Below, piece by piece: positions 56,084 through 64,000 of a stretch of 64,000 bases of DNA. Both the position numbers and the translations under genes were made by a program. Below the pieces are notes generated by a model. The model was not told the origin of the DNA and did no database searches. It saw nothing but the letters and a program-made list of their open reading frames with translations. Each line of letters starts with the position of its first letter. Position 1 is the stretch's first letter. This stretch comes from Helianthus annuus (lineage: Eukaryota; Streptophyta; Magnoliopsida; Asterales; Asteraceae): contig NC_035448.2 in the NCBI RefSeq assembly GCF_002127325.2, positions 85,454,587-85,518,586 on the forward strand, read 5' to 3'.

Positions 56084-56937
56084 GATATGTTCCGCCAATA
56101 AGTCAAGAAGCACTATCACATAACGGTTGGCTGACAGACGGACAGAGTGAGCGTACCATCCAAACATTGGAAGACATGCTTCGAGCATGTGTGATTAATT
56201 TAGGTGGCAGTTTGGATAACCACCTACCCTTGATAGAGTTCTCCTATAAAAATATCTACCATACTAGTATTAGGGTCGCGCCTTTTGAGGCCTTATACGG
56301 TAGGAAGTGTAGATCGCCTATATGTTGGGCAGAAGTTGGAGATGTCCAACTATCAGGACCAGAAATCGTTTTCAAGACAACAGACAAGATCGTTCAGATT
56401 CGCGATCGTTTGAAAGCTGCCAGGGATAGGCAGAAAAGTTAAGCGGATCCAAAGCGCAAAGATTTTCACTGCTATGTAGGTGATAAAGTGTTACTTAAGG
56501 TATCGCCCTGTGAGGGGGTGATGCGATTTGGTAAGAAAGGCAAGCTAAGCCCGAGGTACATAGGACCCTTCAGGATTGTCGAACGTATCGGGTCAGTTGC
56601 TTATAAGTTAAACTTGCCTGAAGAACTTAGCGCTATACCTAATGTGTTCCGCATCTGTAATCTGAAGAAGTGTTTCGCTGACGAATCACTGATTATACCG
56701 CATACAGATATACACATAGATGAGAGTATGAAGTTCGTGGAAAAACCTTTGTCGATTGAGGATCGACAGGTAAAGAAGCTTCGAAGGAAGCATGCACCTA
56801 TTGTCAAGGTCAAGTGGGATACCCATAGAGGTCCCGAATATACGTGGGAAGTGGAATCCACGATGAAAGAAAAAATATCCCCATTTGTTTCAGTAAATCT
56901 CGAGGTCGAGATTTCTTTTAAGGGGGTGAGGATGTAA
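56084..56937 (+). pseudogene. Element F integrase C-terminal half and chromodomain
   Basis: Recognisable from [20 protein letters not shown] (integrase core glutamate) through [18 protein letters not shown] at 56440-56442 breaks the frame. It then resumes in the same frame with [19 protein letters not shown] and a chromodomain-like [11 protein letters not shown]. The frame's stop codon TAA (56935-56937) falls inside the first five bases of the 3' LTR (TGTAAC). The H-H-C-C finger and the first two core aspartates are missing, so the enzyme is dead. Confidence 0.85.
56895..56932 (+). promoter_or_regulatory. Element F hairpin and polypurine tract
   Basis: Arms AAATCTCGA (56895-56903) and TCGAGATTT (56906-56914) are perfect complements. 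They are followed by AAGGGGGTGAGGA, the polypurine tract abutting the LTR at 56933. Compared with A the fifth pair changes from T-A to C-G. Confidence 0.72.
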
Positions 56938-59900
56938 CACGTCGAAAATTTCCGTCCAATAATGTCTTGACACGTGTCATAAGGTTCCGGTATGGGAAAA
57001 CATACTTTAGAGGGACTAAAATTGACAAACAGTGAAAACTATGGAACGTAAGGGTCCAAAGTGTCAACAATGGATAAATAGACTCTATAATAACCCTACA
57101 TAATGTTCATAACCTTAAACGGATGGTTCATGGATCATACGACGCGGAAATTGCACAAAAGTGAGGAATTACAAACTATAGGGGCCAAAAGTGTCAACAT
57201 GTTGAATTTATACCTCTGAGTGAACTTTTGGCAGACCCGAAGCATTGTAATGCTAAAATATACTCACTAGAATATGTGGTAAAAATTTCATGAAGTTTCG
57301 ATAACGTATGAGAAAGTTATGGCCAAAACCGTGCTTGAGGGGTTAAAAGCGTCAACGTCGAATTTCATGGCTTTTCGGTTGAGCGCAAAGTTATCCGAGG
57401 ACATTACCATGTTGGTAAATGTCCCAAGGTTCTTAGAAACCAAGTTTGGGGGTTTACGAGTCAAATTAAGTAGCCAAAGCATCGCGTGCAAGGACAGGGA
57501 CCAAAGCTGCCAAGTTTGAAACAATTTTGGGCCTGCAGACCCCAGGCGACCCGCCTGGGAATCCTTAGGCGGGCCGCGTGACCCCGCCAGCATCAGAATT
57601 TCGCGAAAATTGCAATTTGGGTCCGAATTTGAAGTGGTAAACAGCTCATATCACCTCCATTTTGCACCAATTAAATCCCTTGCATGCCTAGGCTACTGAG
57701 AAGCTCTCTATACATCTGAATTCCTCCATAAGTTGATCAAAAAGCTCATTTCTTTGGCACTTGCATTGTGATCAAGAACACCCAAAACTTGCAAAAGCTC
57801 TCAAGGCACTTCTGGAGCAAATCTGAACGACAAGGCCACCTCCTAGTGTTAACTAAGCTTCATTAGGACCTTTGTAAGCCTTCATAACATTCTATAATTC
57901 GTTCTTGCATTGATTAATCGTTAAAAGTCAAACCGTTGTTCTTATACTTTGACTTTTCGATTAAACGAGTTTTACTCTGTCATTTCTCAAATTGAAACCA
58001 CTGATATGTTGGTATTTATGTGGGAAACAAACCCTCAAAAGGGTATTCTCTGATTCCCACTCTAAGCATGCTATTTGTCGAGTCAAAGTTATTTCTAAAA
58101 AGTCAACAGAAATCGTTTTTTTGCGAAATATAGCATAAATAGTAGTGTAGATGACATGCAATCAGCTTGATCATCAAAAATAACTTATAATGAATATAAG
58201 AATGTGTTTTACCATAATCAACTCGACAATCTTTAGTATAAACTCGGATCGGAACCGAAAGTCTTATAAAACGACTTTTTCGTTGACTCTCGATTCGGAT
58301 CCATGCATGCATGTTTGAGATCTGTATTAGAGGTTATTTTTGACCATTTTCATTTAAGTTAACTCTCTGGAATTTTTACATCTTGAGTCTATGCTTAACC
58401 GATTCATATGCATGTTTCCGATTTATGCTTAAAGTTGACTATTTTGCCCTTTTTGATATAAAACGTGATTTTTGGAAAAGTGAAAGAGTAGAAATCTTTA
58501 TTTCTGATTTATAAACTTGCACCGAAAATTTGAGACCAGTTGGAGGTCCAGATTTTTAGTTATGGCCGATATCGTAAAACTATATCCTTATGTTAAATAA
58601 ACGGCGCATTTCGCGTATAACCTATTTCAGGCCACGTTTTGATATAAAAATTTTTACCCACTGACGTTATATAATATTTTGGGATTTTTGAAGATTTTTA
58701 TTTAATTTTTGGCTGATCGTATCATAGATCGCTAAGTTGATACGGTTAATGTCGGTTTTGACCGTTTAAGCCATAAAGTGAGTTTTATACATCCTTTTGA
58801 CCCCAAACCTTTTTCTACTGATTTTATTTGTTAAATAAATTATTTTGAGCATTCTGGAAATATGAAAATCTCAGCTTTCTTTTAAAAACCCGGAAACGGC
58901 TTTAAATCGCATTTTTAAGCGTTTTTACCGCATAGTATGCGTTATACCTATATTAAACATATAAGGATTATACCTACTGATGTATTTAGTGTATTTTTAT
59001 AAAATAACAGTAAGTATAAATGTTTGAACTCAGATTCCCAGTTTTGGCATTTTTAGCCCTTGTGAAATTACTAAAATACCCCTACGGTGCATAGTTTGAT
59101 TTTAAATAATAAGTTTTGTATACGGGTCATACCCTACTGTTATAATATGTCGAATTAAACATATTTACTGTATAAATCAGACCCGTAACTCAGATTTCCA
59201 ATTTAACTCTTTTATAATCTTTTAAATGACCGAAATGCCCTTATGAGGCATAAATTGAGTTTAAATTTATTCGGGGCATAATAGAACATAACTTGCTGAT
59301 ATTATATCATATTTAAAGCATATTATCTCAGGGAACTTGCATATGACTCTTTTGCCTACCCGTAACGCTCTTTTAGCGCTCGGTTCGGTTTATGTAACTA
59401 GTTTGCATAAATTGACCGAAACGGGTCAAACGTTATCATTTTTGTCTCAAAATCCAGAGTGTATTTAGTATACCCATATTATACAAGTATTCAAACTTGT
59501 CGGGTCTAAATCACGTTCTATCCGGTCTTCGCTTAATCATGCGCTTGAACCGTATATTTCCTTAAAACTAACCGGTCTAAGCTTAGGCTTAATTAAAGAC
59601 CCGTTAGTATTCTAATTGGTTATTTATACCATCGTTCCAGACTAGAGCCTTCCGGTAAATTGTACCTACGCTTACTTAAGTGAATACGGCTGAGTTATTA
59701 TAATTCTTGCTACTTAAGACAGGAGCTAGCTCAGGTAAATACTCTTAACTTATTTTCCCTATTACGGGCTTGGGATACGGTAATATAAATACCGCATGGT
59801 CAGGTATGGGATTCGAAGACCAATGTGTCGGGAAATTCAAATAACCTGTTTTAATTCGTATTGCTTGACTGAAACATTGGGGGTTAATGCGACCGTGTCC

Positions 59901-60568
59901 TGGATATCCTTGACTCATTAATTGCAATGGCCACGACCTAAGCACGGGGTGTAGGCATACACCTGACAGATGCTTTATGCTTATTATTTGATTATACCCA
60001 ATATGGGATTCCCAATAGGGGAATAGTGGTGTGTCGGTTAATCTTGAACCGGCATAGGACCGGGCCCCGTATGTAGAGCAAGTTATGTAAAACTGATAAC
60101 ATGAGATATAGTTTGTCCCAAGTATAAAAGATTAATATTGCCTTGTGCATCTTAATCAAGTGTCAAAATAGTTTTGTGCCTTGTGCGCCTAAACCAATTT
60201 TCAGAAACTCTTTTCAAATGAGTCAGTTGAGTGTATTTACCAGTGAAAACTAACGTATTTTCCAAAGTCTAAGTGACAGGTACAAGTACGTAATAGGCTG
60301 GAAGCTGCTCAGGGCGTTAGTAAGGAATCTTGCAAGTTCTAGGCGTCTAAAGTCTGTTGAACATTTATCTTATTTTATTTGATCCGCCTGTGGATCCTCT
60401 ACTATCCGTTGTAATACTTGATATTACTTTATATTCGGATTGTAAAATATTATCTTTTGCTTCCGCTGTGCATTTATAAATTGTGTTGTTTGACTATGAT
60501 GTTATCAACTACGTCACGATACTCCCCACCGGGCCCACCGGTGACACGTGGAAATTCGGGGTGTGACA
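56933..60568 (+). repeat. Element F 3' LTR (3636 bp)
   Basis: It repeats 39401-43037 with about ten substitutions (for example CACCTCG to CACGTCG at the start) and a one-base difference in a T run near 58117. It is followed by the AAAGG duplication and element E. Confidence 0.93.
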
Positions 60569-63500
60569 AAAGGGAGGTGCTTTTCCCAGCCGTTGCCGAA
60601 ATCAATAACGCATGCCCGAAGCATGTCTTCAAGTGTTTGAATCGTTCGCTCAGACTGTCCATCCGTCTGAGGATGATATGCTGTGCTCATGTCTAATCGT
60701 GAGCCGAAAGATTTATGCATTGCTTGCCATAGCTCTGACGTGAATCGTGCATCGCGATCCGAAATGATGGAGATGGGCACCCCGTGCCTCGAAACAACTT
60801 CTTTAAGATAGACGTCTGCGAGAGTGGAGAACTTATCCGTTTCCTTTATAGCCAGAAAGTGTGCAGACTTGGTGAGTCGATCCACGATCACCCATATGGT
60901 ATCATTCCCACGCTGGGATCTAGGTAGGCCTGTAACGAAATCCATGGAAATTTCTTCCCATTTCCATTGCGGTATCTTAGGTTGTTGAAGTAGACCCGCT
61001 GGTTTCTGATATTCCACCTTGACTCTCGCACAGGTCAAGCACTTGCCAACGTAAGTAGCGATGTGGGCCTTCATGCTAGGCCACCAATAAGTAGTTCTGA
61101 TGTCGTGGTACATTTTGTCCGACCCTGGATGTACCGAGTAGCGAGACTTGTGTGCTTCATCCATTACAAGTTCGCGTAGACCGCCATAAAGTGGGACCCA
61201 AATACGCCCCGTTACATAGTAGGCACCGTCTGCCATCTGTTCTAATCGCTGTCGTGAGCCGCGTAGGGCTAACGTTTTCTGGTTTTAGTGCTTCCATCTG
61301 AGCAGTTCGTATCTGTGCTGGAAGGCTTGACTGAATCGTAAGCTGTAGCGCTCGCACGCGCCGAGGTAAAGTGTCTTTCCGACTGAGAGCGTCAGCCACA
61401 ACATTGGCTTTGCCTGGATGGTACTTGATAGCGCATTCGTAATCGTTCAGTAACTCGACCCATCGCCGTTGACGCATGTTCAAATCCTTCTACTTAAGGA
61501 TATGCTCGAGACTCCTGTGATCGGTGTAAATCGTGCACCTGGTACCGTACAGGTAGTGTCGCCATATCTTAAGCGCGAAAACAACAGCTCCCAGCTCTAA
61601 GTCATGCGTCGTGTAGTTCCGTTCATGAATCTTAAGTTGGCGCGAGGCGTAAGCAATAACCTTGTCGCGCTGCATTAACACACATCCAAGACCCTGGATG
61701 GATGCATCACAATAAACCACGAAGTCGTCTGTGCCCTCTGGCAAAGAGAGGATAGGTGCACTGCAAAGTCTATCCTTTAGGTGCTGAAAAGCAGTCTCCT
61801 GGGGTTCTTCCCAGCGATAGGTGACACCCTTCTGTGTCAGTAGCGTAAGCGGCTGAGCAATCTTTGAAAAGTCTTTAATAAACCGTCTGTAGTAACCCGC
61901 CAAACCCAAGAATTGGCGTATTTCCGTTGGCGTACGTGGTGCAGGCCAGTTCCTGATCGAGTCCACCTTAGATGGATCGACATGGATCCATCCTTGTTCA
62001 CTACGTCGCCTAGAAAGTGGACTTCACGAAGCCAGAAGTCGCATTTCGAAAACTTAGCGTACAGCTGTTCCTTCCGTAGGAGTTCCAAAATAAGGCGTAG
62101 GTGCTGCTCGTGCTCCTCCTGACTCTTAGAGTAGATCAGAATGTCATCGATGAAGACAATGACGAACTTGTCTAGGTAGGGTTTGCACACCCTGTTCATA
62201 AGATCCATAAATACGGCAGGCGCGTTCGTTAACCCGAACGGCATGACAAGAAACTCGTAGTGACCGTAGCGAGTTCTGAATGCGGTTTTGGAGACGTCCT
62301 CCTCCCGGACTCTCAACTGATGATAACCAGACCTCAAGTCTATCTTGGAATAATAACACGACCCTTGAAACTGGTCGAATAAGTCGTCTATGCGCGGAAG
62401 AGGATAACGGTTCTTCACCGTCACCTTGTTGAGTTCACGGTAGTCTATACACATTCTGAACGTACCGTCTTTCTTTTTCACAAATAGTATTGGAGCTCCC
62501 CATGGCGAAGAGCTTGGACGGATGAAGCCCTTTTCCAAGAGCTCTTGTAGCTGCTTTGACAATTCCTCCAATTCTGATGGAGCTAGACGATATGGTGCGC
62601 GAGCTATAGGTGCTGCTCCTGGAGCGAGCTCGATTTGAAATTCGACCTGACGATGAGGCGGTAATCCAGGTAAGTCTTCAGGAAACACCTGAAGGTAGTC
62701 GCGTACAACTGGAATATCTTCCAATTTCTTTTCCCTTGCTGATGCGTCTGTAACGAGTGCCAAGATTGCGGTGTGACCCTTCCGCAGACACTTCTGAGCC
62801 TTCAAGAAAGAGATGATGCCAACCACAGCACCACTCTTGTCGCCTTGGACCTCGAGAGGTTCTTGACCAGAACGTGGAATACGAATGATCTTCTCACTGC
62901 ATACGATCTCTGCCTGATGTTGGGATAACCAATCCATCCCAATAACGATATCAAAACTTACCAAGACTATGGGAATAAGGTCGATGGAGAAAGTTTGACC
63001 GGCTAAGACAATACCACAACCCCTGACTATCTGCGTGGCTTCTAAACTCTTACCATTAGCTAGTTCTACGACGTGTTTGGTGTTTAGGGGTGTTGATGTA
63101 CGTTTTAACAATTTACTCATTTTCAAAGACATGTAACTTGTATCCGCACCCGAATCAAATAAAGCAGTAACGTAAATGTTGTCGAGAAGAAACTTACCCA
63201 TAACGACGTTGGGATCATTCCTGGCATCACCCTGCCCTAACACAAATGCACGACCCCTTGCCTCATTGCCGTTGTTGTTTCCCCCGTTGTTGTTGTTGCC
63301 ATTGCCCTGATTGTTGTTATTGTTGTTGTTGTTGTTATTGTTCCTGTTCAGCTGAGGACAGTGCCTTTTGAAGTGCCCTTCTACGCCGCAATGAAAACAT
63401 CCTTTGTTGCCCTGTTGCTGATTCTGCTGGTTCTGGTTCGCAGGACGAGGGCTTCTACAATCCTTAGCCTCATGACCCATCTTGAGGCATCTTTGGCATC

Positions 63501-64000
63501 GACCCTTGTTACACTGGCCAACGTGGTGTCTACCGCAGTTGTTGCACTTTGGGAGGTTCCCTCGATATCCGCCCTGCCTGTGGTTACCTGAAGAGTGTTG
63601 ACTGGGACTCTGATAACTGTCAGTCTTTCGCTGCTGGGCCTGAGACGGAAATGAAGCTGATCCCTTGCTGGAATCCCCATCCCACTTTCTCTTACTGTCA
63701 CTGGGAGTAGCAGGAGTAGCTGAAGTAGTAGCAGTAGCAGTAGCGCTGATGCGTTTAGGCAGTTTGTTCTGATCTACTGCCTGGTCTGTGATGCGGTGAT
63801 CGAGGCGTTGAATATCCTGGATGTTATCAAGATTAGCCGAAGTAACGTGGCTCTGGATCTCTGGCGCCAACCCTTTGAGATACAACTCAATGCGCTTAAT
63901 TGGAGGGTCCACCATAGTTGGACACAGCACGGCCAGTTCATTTGACCTTTTGGTGTAAGCTTCAATTTCCGATCCAGTCATCTTCAGATGATAAAACTCA
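60569..64000 (-). pseudogene. Element E polyprotein, N-terminal part (gag end, PR, RT, RNase H, IN)
   Basis: Minus strand, open at the window edge. Gag end: [26 protein letters not shown] and [14 protein letters not shown] knuckles and an Asn-rich linker. Protease: [11 protein letters not shown] (near 63150) then [21 protein letters not shown] near 62140. Three lesions break it relative to A. They are a one-G loss near 61990 (GGATCC for GGGATCC), TAG at 61492-61490 where A has CAG, and an 8-nt loss near 61268. Integrase has H-H-C-C and DFVTG, ending at HLP where F interrupts. It would not yield full pol. Confidence 0.92.
63262..63345 (-). repeat. AAC/AAT trinucleotide run in element E gag
   Basis: GTTGTTATTGTTGTT on the plus strand encodes an Asn-rich (with some Gly) linker between the last zinc knuckle and protease. 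Length should vary between copies. Confidence 0.75.

Larger units (their letters stand above)
39401..60568 (+). mobile_element. Element F: 21-kb gypsy (Tekay-like) with 3.64-kb LTRs, gag only
   Basis: Perfect AAAGG target duplications lie at 39396-39400 and 60569-60573. The LTRs differ at about ten positions and one homopolymer base by eye, under 0.5 percent. Inside are an initiator-Met primer site, a long repeat-rich leader interrupted by element G, an intact gag, remnants of RT and integrase, and a polypurine tract. Length without G is about 13.9 kb. Recent movement with a dead pol implies help from another element. Confidence 0.94.
36137..64000 (-). mobile_element. Element E: Tekay-type gypsy, split by F, 5' end outside window
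   Basis: On the minus strand it runs from mid-gag at the right window edge through protease, RT, RNase H and integrase to 60569, where element F interrupts. It resumes at 39400 and ends with the 3' LTR at 36137. Removing F and one AAAGG copy restores a continuous reading of A's counterpart (cacctccctttggtggag). Its LTR shares the palindromic ACGTA-TACGT array with A, so A and E are one subfamily. Confidence 0.93.

Overview
The window looks like a block of nested transposable elements from a plant nuclear genome; I found no host gene. The families point to a eudicot: Ty3/gypsy chromoviruses of the Del/Tekay type with very long LTRs, a Tat-lineage gypsy element with a second RNase H and an antisense gene, a Ty1/copia element, Helitron pieces and a Mutator-type foldback element. 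The antisense gene and the LTR ends resemble sequences I associate with Asteraceae. The family assignment is recollection, not proof.

Left block (1-21008). Element A, a plus-strand Tekay element cut by the window start, has an open polyprotein and a complete 3' LTR. It sits inside the RNase H region of element B, a second and badly mutated Tekay element. B in turn sits inside the truncated 5' LTR of element C, a Tat-type element. C carries a broken gag-pol on the plus strand and a five-exon gene on the minus strand that converges on pol. C ends with a full 3' LTR.

Middle block (21009-36136). Element D is a complete minus-strand copia element with identical 330-bp LTRs and a TATGA target duplication, but its coding region is frameshifted. 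Beyond it lie a Helitron-like terminus, a ~72-bp minisatellite interrupted by a 535-bp Mutator-like foldback with a 9-bp target duplication, and a 2.65-kb tandem repeat. Each full repeat unit carries a Helitron 3' end and a PIF1-type helicase fragment.

Right block (36137-64000). Element E, a minus-strand Tekay element related to A, runs out of the right edge. It is split by element F, a 21-kb plus-strand element with 3.64-kb LTRs and AAAGG target duplications. F has an intact gag but a ruined pol. F is split by element G, a minus-strand Tekay deletion derivative with 2.78-kb LTRs, only 1.7 kb of internal sequence and TATCT target duplications. F and G have almost identical LTR pairs although they cannot encode their own replication, so they were probably mobilised in trans.

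Across the Tekay elements a perfect-arm hairpin lies just before the polypurine tract, with a compensatory base-pair change between families. The LTRs also contain arrays of short words that differ from one copy or subfamily to another. Most in-frame stops in B, C and E look like CAG or TGG changed to TAG, the footprint expected from deamination of methylated CHG sites.
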